NCBI GenBank assembly: GCA_045598845.1
Contig: JAZRUY010000103.1
Coordinates: forward strand, 1 to 17,957
DNA: 17,957 nucleotides
Direction of reading: 5' to 3'
DNA from: JAZRUY01 sp045598845
GTDB lineage: Bacteria > Verrucomicrobiota > Lentisphaeria > Victivallales > Victivallaceae
This document shows positions 11,991-17,957 of the stretch, piece by piece. The position numbers and the translations under genes were made by a program. Numbering within the stretch: position 1 is the stretch's first letter; every line of letters starts with the position of its first letter. The notes under the pieces were generated by a model. It searched no databases, had not been told where the DNA came from, and saw only the letters and a program-made list of their open reading frames with translations.

Positions 11991-13991
11991 TCAACGGGGA
12001 ATGACCGTTCCTTCGATTTCTTTGACAAAACGGGACGAATCCATTTTGTCGCCGTTGAAATTGAAGCGTTCCGGATTATCGCATGACAAATACAGTTCTT
12101 CTTCCGCTCTTGTAAACGCCACATAAGCGACCCGGCGTTCCTGCTCAATGTCTTTCGGCAGGACGGCATGCGAGTTGGGGAGCGTCCCCTCATTCAATCC
12201 AATAACAAAGACACACGGAAATTCAAGCCCTTTGGCAGCATGGATCGTCATGATTTTCACCGAGTCACGGTTATTGTCGTCTTCACGTTCGGAATACAGT
12301 GCGATTTGCTCCAAATAGTCATGCAGGCAGACCGCTTCCTGCGCGTCTTTTTCTAAAACATAAACGGAATGTTTAAGTTCATTCAAATTATTCTTTCTGT
12401 CTTCATCGCCGTCCGAAAGGATATACGCCTCATATCCGGACGCTTTCAGCAAACCGTCCAGAAGTTCGGAAACAGTCATGCCTGATTCAGACAGATGTCT
12501 GGCTTCATGAATCAATGCGACGAAATCCGAACACCGGCTGAACCTCCTGTCGTCAAGATGCAATGCGAGCGCATCGAACATCGGGATTCCCGCCTGAGCG
12601 GCGAGTTCCTGCAGCGCGGCCATTCTCTTTTTGCCCATGCCGCGCCGCGGCACGTTGACAATACGCATAAAAGCCAAATCGTCATTGCCGTCAACAAGTC
12701 TTAAGTAACTCAATGCATCTTTTATTTCATGCCTTTTGTAGAAATCAGTGCCGTTGTATATGTGGTACGGGATTTTTTTCCGTATCAGCGCCTCTTCCAT
12801 GTTGCGCGTTAAAAATAAAGAACGGCAAAGCACGGCGCAATCGGAATAGGGACGTTTCAAATGCTGTTCAAGCAGTTTCCCGGCCACCCATTCGCTTTCA
12901 GGATGCTCCCAGTCGGCGGCAAAGAAAACCGGAGTTATCCCGCGTGCCTTTTGCGCGTCAAGGGGATTTTCGATGTGAAGTTTATTATGGGATATAAGCC
13001 GGTTGGAGGTACGCAGGATTTCCGGAGACGACCGGTAGTTTCTGTGCAGCATAACTGTTTTGTCCGCCGGAAAACTCAAGAAAAAATTGACATCGGCGCC
13101 GCGCCATCCGTATATCGTCTGATCCGGATCGCCGACAATAAACAAGTTGCCGTGTTTCCTGGACAGTATTTCAACGAGCGAGTATTGCGAATCGCTCACA
13201 TCCTGAAATTCATCGACCTGAATATACTGCAGCCGCTCCTGCCATTTCCCGCATATATCAGGCATGGAGGTGAACAAATAAAGCGTAAATTGAATAAGGT
13301 CGTCGTAATCCAAAAAATAATTCTTACGCTGTCTTAACAAGTACTGCCGGATTATCAGCCCGATTGTGTCCGCCGGCTTTTTCTCCATTAAAGCGGAGAT
13401 GTCCGGAGAGGTAACCGAAGCAACGTAACCAATGTCTTTTTTGAATTCTGAAATTTTCGATTTAATCAATTTGAAACCGAAATCCCGGGAACTTAAACCG
13501 AGTTCGGTAAAAATATCCCGGATGAGAAGTTTCTGGTCTTCCTCGTCCATGATCGTAAAGTTGCCCGGATAAAAAAGATGATGAATATCTTCCCGAAGCA
13601 CTGTATTGCAAAAACCGTGAAATGTCGACACCCTTGACTTTGCGCTCTCCCCCAATAAGCGGCGAATGCGGGACGTCATTTCCTGCGCCGCCTTGTTGGT
13701 AAACGTAACCGATAATACAGCGTCAGCAGGAATATGCAGTTCATCTATCAAGTAGGCGAGACGGCGGGTCAGAACCCTTGTCTTGCCGGTTCCCGCTCCG
13801 GCTATTACTCTAACATACCCTTCCGGAGAAGTTACCGCGTCGATTTGCTCCGGGTTCAATCCGTCAAGCAGTTTTGACGCTCTCGGCGCGACAATAAACT
13901 GCTTCCCACAGCAGGAACACACGGCGGTGCCGCCGTTGTCTCTCATCGGAAGCACATAATGCTGCCCGCAAAACGGACACTCGGTTTTCAT
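11991..13991 (-). CDS. UvrD/Rep-type DNA helicase with N-terminal zinc ribbon
   Basis: A 666-residue superfamily 1A helicase, which uses ATP to unwind DNA from 3' to 5'. It opens with a zinc ribbon, CPFC (C5, C8) and CSCC (C25, C28). The helicase motifs are complete: NPEQIDAV, Walker A AGAGTGKT (64-71), TFTNKAAQEM, STFHGF, DEFQD (260-264), GDPDQTIYGWRG (287-298), LHRNYRS, MTIHAAKGLEFPCVFVIGL and YVAFTRAEEELYLS near the end. No RecB-type nuclease domain follows. I chose ATG 13991 because the zinc ribbon starts there and proteins with this start are familiar. ATG 14078, which overlaps the upstream stop and has GGAG seven bases before it, would add 29 residues that look non-coding. A chromosomal-type helicase here could be cargo for DNA repair or phage defence. 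Confidence 0.9.
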   Translation of the reverse strand: MKTECPFCGQHYVLPMRDNGGTAVCSCCGKQFIVAPRASKLLDGLNPEQIDAVTSPEGYVRVIAGAGTGKTRVLTRRLAYLIDELHIPADAVLSVTFTNKAAQEMTSRIRRLLGESAKSRVSTFHGFCNTVLREDIHHLFYPGNFTIMDEEDQKLLIRDIFTELGLSSRDFGFKLIKSKISEFKKDIGYVASVTSPDISALMEKKPADTIGLIIRQYLLRQRKNYFLDYDDLIQFTLYLFTSMPDICGKWQERLQYIQVDEFQDVSDSQYSLVEILSRKHGNLFIVGDPDQTIYGWRGADVNFFLSFPADKTVMLHRNYRSSPEILRTSNRLISHNKLHIENPLDAQKARGITPVFFAADWEHPESEWVAGKLLEQHLKRPYSDCAVLCRSLFLTRNMEEALIRKKIPYHIYNGTDFYKRHEIKDALSYLRLVDGNDDLAFMRIVNVPRRGMGKKRMAALQELAAQAGIPMFDALALHLDDRRFSRCSDFVALIHEARHLSESGMTVSELLDGLLKASGYEAYILSDGDEDRKNNLNELKHSVYVLEKDAQEAVCLHDYLEQIALYSEREDDNNRDSVKIMTIHAAKGLEFPCVFVIGLNEGTLPNSHAVLPKDIEQERRVAYVAFTRAEEELYLSCDNPERFNFNGDKMDSSRFVKEIEGTVIPR

Positions 13992-14077
13992 ATCCCGGTT
14001 GTTTCCGGATTCCCGCCGGACAGGGCAATCAGCGCTGGCGGCATGAAACAACCTGTCGGGAAACTCATGGAAAACCA

Positions 14078-14326
14078 TCACGGCGCTCCAGCAGAGCCTC
14101 TTTCATCAAATACAAACACGAATTTTTCTATACCGGCGAGCGCGTCCGCCGCGGTTCTGCCGGGCTCAAACTCGTAATCCCACGCTTCACGCAACGTGTT
14201 GAAACGAATCTCCTCGCCGGTCCGGTGATTGACGATCGCAATCGGTTTGCGCCGGATGCTGACATCATCGTTCAACATCCAGCCCTCTATATCCCGGAAC
14301 TTGTACTGAAATGTCTCGAAATCCAT
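14078..14326 (-). CDS. Uncharacterised 82-residue protein
   Basis: A small cytoplasmic protein of unknown function (MDFETFQYKFRDIEGW, then PIAIVNHRTGEEIRFNTLREAWDYEF). The ATG at 14326 has a very good ribosome site (AAGGAGG, five bases away), while longer readings to 14416 have none. Its stop overlaps an alternative start of the helicase gene, so the two genes are one transcript. The segment VNHRTGEEIRFNTLREA looks like a short bound strand-helix unit seen in many phage proteins, but I cannot name it. Confidence 0.6.
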   Translation of the reverse strand: MDFETFQYKFRDIEGWMLNDDVSIRRKPIAIVNHRTGEEIRFNTLREAWDYEFEPGRTAADALAGIEKFVFVFDERGSAGAP

Positions 14327-14402
14327 AATTGCCTCCTTGTTCCGCCTTATATCAACATCCGGGAAAAACTTAATATTCCTCTCCGTTTTTTTCAACCCGG
14401 AA

Positions 14403-14561
14403 TCACCGATAAGCACTATGTTTTCTGTTTCTCCAAAGCGGATGATTTTTCCAGTCCGCCGGGAATCCGATTTTATCCAGCGGCAGATCCGGGAATTCCC
14501 CGATCAGCTGAGCCGCCTGTTGTTCGCAGGTCAGCGGTTCTTTTTCATACTGTTTTTTCAT
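14403..14561 (-). CDS. Small 52-residue protein with a GFPADWKNHPLW end
   Basis: MKKQYEKEPLTCEQQAAQLI leads to GEFPDLPLDKIGFPADWKNH and then PLWRNRKHSAYR. The phrase (D/E)FPDLPL..IGFP..W...PLW recalls the ends of several phage and abortive-infection related proteins, where it occurs as a small separate module. Here it stands alone with an in-frame stop before its ATG. There is no clear ribosome site, so its translation is uncertain. It lies between the NYN-domain gene and the 82-residue gene, on the same strand. Confidence 0.45.
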   Translation of the reverse strand: MKKQYEKEPLTCEQQAAQLIGEFPDLPLDKIGFPADWKNHPLWRNRKHSAYR

Positions 14562-14706
14562 AGTGAAAATAAAAAAAGGCTCCGGGATTTAAGCATCGGC
14601 GGTTTCCCGCCGGGAGGCTTCCAGAGCGCGCTGTTCATAATCTATCATAATCAATCACCGTTTCAACCGTTTTTTCAAAAAAAACTTAAAAAAGTTTGAT
14701 CCTTTT
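14562..14706. other. AT-rich gap with a GC-rich hairpin
   Basis: Apart from a 19-codon ORF without support, I see only CGGCGG-TTTC-CCGCCG (14597-14612), a 6-bp hairpin. It could end or slow the leftward transcript after the NYN gene. A T-rich run follows on the minus strand only after some 20 bases. Confidence 0.3.
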
Positions 14707-15459
14707 TTACTTTTCTCCGCTGCGGTCGTTCAAAGCGTTGTAGATGGCGTCGATATGTTCAAAGAGTTCCTCGTGTATCTGCGCTTCCATGTGCATGGGA
14801 TCAAGGATAAAATCCACTCCTTCGCGTCTTGCCAGTTTGCTGGCCGGCACGAAATCTCCGTCTCCGGATATAAGCACAATGGTGTCCGCCAGCTTTTTAA
14901 ACGCGATAGTGGCGATGTCCACGCCTATCATCATATCGACTTGTTTCTGCCTTATATTGGCGAAAAAATCATCATCCGTCAATGAATCAAAGGTCCGCTT
15001 CTTGTTAATCAGGTCTTTCAGAACCGATCCTTTTAATATCCATCTGTTGTCGCGATTATCCCCAATGTACCCGAGTCTCAGTGCGCATTTTCTCTGCTGT
15101 TTCAGCTGATTATGCAGCTCAGTACGAAATTTGTACGTGTCATTTTTTGCATAATCAATACTTTTACGGCTGATCGGCAGCTGGCGTTTTTCGCACATCG
15201 GCGCGCAGTCGTAAAAGAACATCCGGTAAAGTTCCCTGCCGGTGTATTCCTCGTATCTGTGCATGCATTTGCGCAAAGCGGCCACGGCGTCGGCGGCGGT
15301 AATGCTCTTGCCCGCCGGCGACAGTTTTCTGAATCTGCGTAAAAAGAAGTCGCCGTCCACAAGGATGGCGAACTTGTAAAAAGGGTGCCTTGCGGGTACT
15401 CTTTCACGCGCGATGTCCGCGGATTTTTTGCCGAAGGCGTTATTATCATTACATTTCAT
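14707..15459 (-). CDS. NYN-domain (PIN-like) protein, LabA/YacP type
   Basis: A 250-residue protein with a NYN domain, a PIN-like metal-dependent ribonuclease fold. The acidic clusters are in place: FAILVDGDFFLRRF (D35, D37), the middle DMMIGVDIATIAFKKLADTIV, and ISGDGDFVPASKLARREGV before HMEAQIHEELFEHID. The length is somewhat above a single domain because of the Lys/Arg-rich middle (CEKRQLPISRKSIDYAKNDTYKF). The ATG at 15459 has AGGA eight bases upstream; a start at 15468 is too near to it. NYN proteins process RNA or act in silencing or defence in other contexts. In a phage, between helicase and repressor, it may be lysogen-expressed cargo, which is inference. Confidence 0.8.
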   Translation of the reverse strand: MKCNDNNAFGKKSADIARERVPARHPFYKFAILVDGDFFLRRFRKLSPAGKSITAADAVAALRKCMHRYEEYTGRELYRMFFYDCAPMCEKRQLPISRKSIDYAKNDTYKFRTELHNQLKQQRKCALRLGYIGDNRDNRWILKGSVLKDLINKKRTFDSLTDDDFFANIRQKQVDMMIGVDIATIAFKKLADTIVLISGDGDFVPASKLARREGVDFILDPMHMEAQIHEELFEHIDAIYNALNDRSGEK

Positions 15460-15537
15460 AAAATACATCCTTTTCTGTTCTTTTCAAAGAAAAACCGATA
15501 AAATTCTTTATTTTTTGTTGTTTTTCATCATTTTTTA

Positions 15538-15897
15538 TTACTTCCGCATCAGTTCGATGAATTTTACTTTGTCCTCGGCGCTGAGATCCGAGCGCAATAT
15601 CCTGTCGATCACCGCGTCCGCCCCGCCGCTCACCGCTCCGCCGTGGTTGACCCCCACCACCGTGCCGCGGTTGTCGGCGGCGCTTATCTCCACCGTGTCG
15701 CCGCGCAGCGAGATGCGCGCCGCGGGGAACATCTTCAGGAAGGTCTCCAGCGACAGTTTCTCCACCGGCTGGTCGCCCCGCATGAGTGATCTGATATATG
15801 GATACGAGATATTGTGCTTATCTGCCAGTTCTTGGTAGGTGGCTCCGGCGGCGTATTCCCGCCGCAGCAGATCGAGGATTTGCTGATAAATGTCCAT
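15538..15897 (-). CDS. HTH repressor-like regulator, probable phage repressor
   Basis: A 119-residue protein with an N-terminal helix-turn-helix (YQELADKHNISYPYIRSLMRG, residues about 21-41) of the XRE/cro type, followed by PVEKLSLETFLKMFPAARISL, then a Gly- and Ala-rich middle (VVGVNHGGAVSGGADAVIDR) and a helical end (LSAEDKVKFIELMRK) which could serve dimer formation. There is no LexA-type cleavage domain. The ATG at 15897 has a good ribosome site (AGGAGAAGC). It is divergent from the early operon, with a perfect inverted repeat operator between them, which is the layout of a lysogeny control region. I infer that it represses the rightward genes and perhaps itself. Confidence 0.75.
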   Translation of the reverse strand: MDIYQQILDLLRREYAAGATYQELADKHNISYPYIRSLMRGDQPVEKLSLETFLKMFPAARISLRGDTVEISAADNRGTVVGVNHGGAVSGGADAVIDRILRSDLSAEDKVKFIELMRK

Positions 15898-15977
15898 TGC
15901 TTCTCCTGTTCCCGCCCTTCCCTTGTGCTTAAAATATTGTTTTTTTAACTTTTTTCCACTTTTTTTATGTTATGGTA

Positions 15978-16006
15978 TTGCTTTTGTTGTTATAAAAGCG
16001 TATTTT
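15978..16006 (+). promoter_or_regulatory. Candidate early promoter of the rightward operon
   Basis: TTGCTT (15978-15983), 17 bases and TATTTT (16001-16006). The first arm of the operator lies in the spacer and the second just downstream, so a bound repressor would block it. Confidence 0.4.
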
Positions 16007-16022
16007 TATGTTATAACAACAA
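15984..16022. promoter_or_regulatory. Phage-type operator: perfect 12-bp inverted repeat
   Basis: TTGTTGTTATAA (15984-15995) and TTATAACAACAA (16011-16022) are perfect inverted arms with a 15-base spacer, between the repressor gene and the divergent early operon. A third half-site, CTATAACAACAA (16191-16202, one mismatch), lies at the end of the first early gene. It fits a repressor that binds pairs of sites. Confidence 0.75.
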
Positions 16023-16036
16023 CCAGGGGAGGGAAA

Positions 16037-16228
16037 ATGAAACCCAAAAATCAGATCAGCTGGTGGGCCACCGGCCCGGAAACCGAGCGTATCCACTTCA
16101 TTCGTGACCATTACCAGCGCCCGTCGCTTTCCGACACGGTGCGCTTTCTGGTCAACTCCGAATTCAAAAAAATTTTGGATAAAAATAACGCTATAACAAC
16201 AAAACCCAACCAAGAAGACCTTAAATGA
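16037..16228 (+). CDS. Small ribbon-helix-helix-like protein, first early gene
   Basis: A 63-residue protein. Residues about 5-50 (ISWWATGPETERIHFIRD, then SLSDTVRFLVNSEFKKIL) recall the strand plus two helices of CopG/Arc-like ribbon-helix-helix proteins, so it may be a DNA-binding regulator, in the place of Cro. The ATG at 16037 has a strong ribosome site (AGGGGAGGG). It is the first gene to the right of the operator, and a third operator half-site lies inside its end, so it may be under feedback control. Its TGA overlaps the ATG of the next gene. Confidence 0.65.
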   Translation: MKPKNQISWWATGPETERIHFIRDHYQRPSLSDTVRFLVNSEFKKILDKNNAITTKPNQEDLK

Positions 16229-16359
16229 AAAAAACCATACGCCTGCCACGCCCAGCACAGCATGCGGCGCCCGCCCCTGACGGCGCCGCACGGAGTTCCC
16301 GCCCGGGCTCTCCGCACCAAAAGCCCGGGATTCCAACGGAACAGGAGCGGGAAAAATGA
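16225..16359 (+). CDS. Small Pro/Arg-rich protein, coupled on both sides
   Basis: A 44-residue protein (MKKTIRLPRPAQHAAPAPDG at the start), Pro-, Arg- and Ala-rich and probably unstructured. Support comes from position: its ATG overlaps the stop of the gene before it (ATGA) and its stop overlaps the start of the gene after it (ATGA). Such a pair of overlaps is typical of translation-coupled phage genes. No function can be given. Confidence 0.5.
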   Translation: MKKTIRLPRPAQHAAPAPDGAARSSRPGSPHQKPGIPTEQEREK

Positions 16360-16577
16360 GGCAGCTGGCGCAGGAGGAAATCGAGCGCACGCTGAGAATG
16401 AGGGCGCATCCGCGCGGCTTCGAATACGCGCTCGGAAGATCCCAGGCCAGGCAGGCGCTGCAGGAACGCGGGAAAGCGTTTGTCGACCGCATCATCACCT
16501 TCCCGTATTCAAGGGAGATATTCGGCGAGGATTTCATGGCGGGATACATCGACTATGTGACGGACGCCGGGCTGTAA
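16356..16577 (+). CDS. Uncharacterised 73-residue protein
   Basis: A small, probably helical protein (RQLAQEEIERTLRMRAHPRG, then GRSQARQALQERGKAFVDRI, then FGEDFMAGYIDYVTDAGL). I do not recognise it. The ATG at 16356 overlaps the stop of the upstream small gene and has GGAGCGGGA before it. It belongs to the early operon. Confidence 0.6.
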   Translation: MRQLAQEEIERTLRMRAHPRGFEYALGRSQARQALQERGKAFVDRIITFPYSREIFGEDFMAGYIDYVTDAGL

Positions 16578-16605
16578 GCCGGGATAAACACAAGGAAAGG
16601 AGAAA

Positions 16606-16731
16606 ATGAAAATGGAAAAAATGATGAACAATGTGCTGGCGGCGATGATGCTGCTGGTCGCCATAGCCAGTGCAGGCGCGAGTTTTGCGCTTACGGCATT
16701 GGCGGCGTACTCAATTTACAAAACGTGGTAA
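16606..16731 (+). CDS. Small single-pass membrane protein
   Basis: A 41-residue protein with one hydrophobic helix (about residues 9-35: VLAAMMLLVAIASAGASFAL and on), short basic start (MKMEKMMNN) and ending in YKTW. It has an excellent ribosome site (AAGGAAAGGAG, seven bases before ATG). Phage early operons often carry such short membrane proteins, some of which block other phages or disturb the host, but nothing here tells the role. Confidence 0.6.
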   Translation: MKMEKMMNNVLAAMMLLVAIASAGASFALTALAAYSIYKTW

Positions 16732-16774
16732 GCGGACATCTGTCCGCAAAAAAAACAAAAAAAGGAGCAAAAAA

Positions 16775-17635
16775 ATGAACGAAAAAGAAGAAATGACAGG
16801 CGAACTGGTAACGGTGTCTCAGACGGCGCTGGGCACACTGGAAAAGGCGAGCATAGACACGCAGATCTCAACCGCCCACCAGTGGCCGCGGAGCATTGCG
16901 AAGTTCAGAGAAAACGCAATTGCAATCGTAACGCTTGACGAGGACACCGCGGCAAGCTGCATTTACCGCCGCCCGGTCGGCAAAGACCAGAACGGCAAAG
17001 AAACTTATGCGGAGGGAATGAGCGTAAGAATGGCCGAAATTGTCGGCAACTGTTACGGAAACCTGCGGGTCGGCGCACGGCTGGTTGAACAGACTGCGGA
17101 ACAGGTGGTGGCGCAGGGCGTGGCGCATGACCTCGAAAGCAACTTTCTCAGCACCTCGGAAGTGGTGGAAAGCACTTTAACCAAGTTCGGCAAACCAATG
17201 TCGCCTCGCATGAGAGTGGTTATCGCAAAAGCCGCCCTCGCGAAAGCGCGGCGGGACGCGATATTCCAGGTCGTGCCCAAGGCGTTGGCGAAACCGCTGG
17301 AAACCGCCGCCAGGAACCTGCTGTTCGGCAACTCCACCTCCATATCCCACTGGCGGGAAAAGACGGTCGAATGGATCGCCAAACTGGGGATTGACGAAAA
17401 GCGGGTGTGGAACGCCCTGCAGATACAAGGCGCGGACGATTTGAAGCAGCCGGAATTCGAGATACTGCTGGGTATCAAGACCGCCTTGCAAAACGGCGAT
17501 ACGGATGTGGACACCGCATTCCCGCCGATAGAAGCCGGATCACGCTTCACTCAGCCGCAGAAGAAAGTTCCGGAAGTCGCCAATGATGCGCCGGAACAGG
17601 CGCAGAGCGGCACGGGCACGGGGAACCTCGTGTAA
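16775..17635 (+). CDS. Phage early protein, possibly part of a recombination module
   Basis: A 286-residue protein. The first part (about 25-125) has HQWPRSIAKFRENAIAIVTL, then DEDTAASCIYRRPVGKD, then EGMSVRMAEIVGNCYGNLRVGARLV and GVAHDLESN; the middle is Ala- and Lys-rich (RMRVVIAKAALAKARRDAIF, then VVPKAL). I recall related phage proteins with A-H-x-(W/Y)-P-R-S and D-E-x-T-A-A-S-C motifs, of unknown or annealing-related function, but cannot name the family with certainty. It overlaps by one base (TAATG) the PD-(D/E)XK exonuclease that follows, as in annealing-protein/exonuclease pairs, which is the ground for the proposed role. ATG 16775 has AAAGGAG as ribosome site; a longer reading to 16670 is unlikely. 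The tail (260-286) is Gln-, Ala- and Gly-rich. Confidence 0.7.
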   Translation: MNEKEEMTGELVTVSQTALGTLEKASIDTQISTAHQWPRSIAKFRENAIAIVTLDEDTAASCIYRRPVGKDQNGKETYAEGMSVRMAEIVGNCYGNLRVGARLVEQTAEQVVAQGVAHDLESNFLSTSEVVESTLTKFGKPMSPRMRVVIAKAALAKARRDAIFQVVPKALAKPLETAARNLLFGNSTSISHWREKTVEWIAKLGIDEKRVWNALQIQGADDLKQPEFEILLGIKTALQNGDTDVDTAFPPIEAGSRFTQPQKKVPEVANDAPEQAQSGTGTGNLV

Positions 17636-17957
17636 TGGAACTGACCTTCGACAAGGAACGCCATGAATACAGGCTGGGCGGGAAAATCCTGCCCAGCGTG
17701 ACCACAATAATATCGGCGGTCGGGCTGTACGATTTCGACTGTGTTCCGGCGGAGTCGCTCAATGTGGCGGCGCAAAGGGGGACAATCGTCCACACCTGCG
17801 TGGAGTGGTACGAGAAAGGCGAACTTGACGAAAGCACCATCGACCCGGAACTGCGGGGATATTTCGACGCGTATCTGGCGGCGAAACTCAACGGAGACCT
17901 GCCGGAAGGAACCCCGGCGGCGGCGGAAATGATGCTCTGCCACCGCAAACTCGGGTA
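17635..17957 (+). CDS. PD-(D/E)XK exonuclease, phage type (cut by window end)
   Basis: The first 107 residues of a longer protein. The start (MELTFDKERHEYRLGGKILP then SVTTIISAVGLYDFD) and the following AAQRGTIVHTCVEWYEKGELDE match the N-terminal part of phage exonucleases of the PD-(D/E)XK fold (Cas4/RecB-like): H-x-Y, P-S-V-T and the helix RGT-x-VH-x3-E. The catalytic D and ExK should lie beyond the window. The ATG overlaps the previous stop by one base (TAATG), so both proteins are made together. The role would be to resect DNA ends for phage recombination. Confidence 0.75.
   Translation, partial: MELTFDKERHEYRLGGKILPSVTTIISAVGLYDFDCVPAESLNVAAQRGTIVHTCVEWYEKGELDESTIDPELRGYFDAYLAAKLNGDLPEGTPAAAEMMLCHRKLG

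Larger units (their letters stand above)
10003..17957. mobile_element. Prophage or prophage-like integrative element in ssrA (left part)
   Basis: The element starts at the ssrA remnant. Its genes are those of a temperate phage: tyrosine integrase pointing at the attachment site, an HTH repressor with a divergent operator, and an early operon of short overlapping genes ending in a recombination pair. No structural genes are in the window, so phage rather than a conjugative element is an inference. The right end and the intact ssrA are outside. Confidence 0.7.

Noticed and set aside
13992..14078. Helicase start at 14078
   Set aside because: It has a fair ribosome site and coupling to the upstream stop, but the added residues look non-coding and the zinc ribbon begins at 13991. 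Kept only as an alternative.
14589..14648. Minus-strand 19-codon ORF (MIDYEQRALEASRRETADA)
   Set aside because: It is too short to support without comparison, although its position between genes of one strand is suggestive.

Overview
The window joins a short stretch of core chromosome to two accessory regions. It starts inside yidC (membrane insertase), followed by khpB/jag (KH-R3H RNA-binding protein) and an intact tRNA-Pro(CGG). The yidC-khpB order is widespread in bacteria. The small protein built of CxYCG repeats, the CPFCGQHY zinc-ribbon start of the helicase and the use of sigma-54 make me think of a gut Lentisphaerota/Victivallales-type bacterium. That placement is from memory of such proteins and is only moderately secure.

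Positions 1373-9974 are a worn accessory region between the tRNA and an ssrA (tmRNA) end. It holds an AT-rich PD-(D/E)XK nuclease, a frameshifted phospholipase-D-like pseudogene, and then the most interesting part: a compact sigma-54 regulon (about 3990-8600). Four -24/-12 promoters, each with exact GG-N10-GC spacing, precede (1) a small two-repeat zinc-finger-like protein, (2) a DnaQ-like exonuclease plus its own AAA+ sigma-54 activator with an unusual N-terminal domain, (3) on the minus strand, a two-gene unit of unknown function, and (4) a broken FtsK translocase gene. The activator probably controls the set, including its own operon. Promoters 3 and 4 are divergent and share one upstream region, in which an AT-rich TCAAAT motif recurs that is also seen near promoters 1 and 2. 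A secreted protein of unknown function lies between this cluster and the ssrA end.

From about 9975 to the right edge lies the integrase end of a prophage or prophage-like element inserted in ssrA. A 28-nt tmRNA 3' end with its terminator remains at 9945-10002 on the minus strand. Next to it are a tyrosine integrase, a small protein overlapping the integrase start, a damaged hicA followed by an intact hicB, a leftward repressor-side gene set (zinc-ribbon UvrD-like helicase, two small proteins, NYN-domain protein, HTH repressor), a perfect 12-bp inverted-repeat operator, and a rightward early operon of overlapping small genes leading to a probable phage recombination pair (unknown protein plus PD-(D/E)XK exonuclease, cut by the window edge). 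The complete ssrA should lie at the other end of this element, beyond the window.
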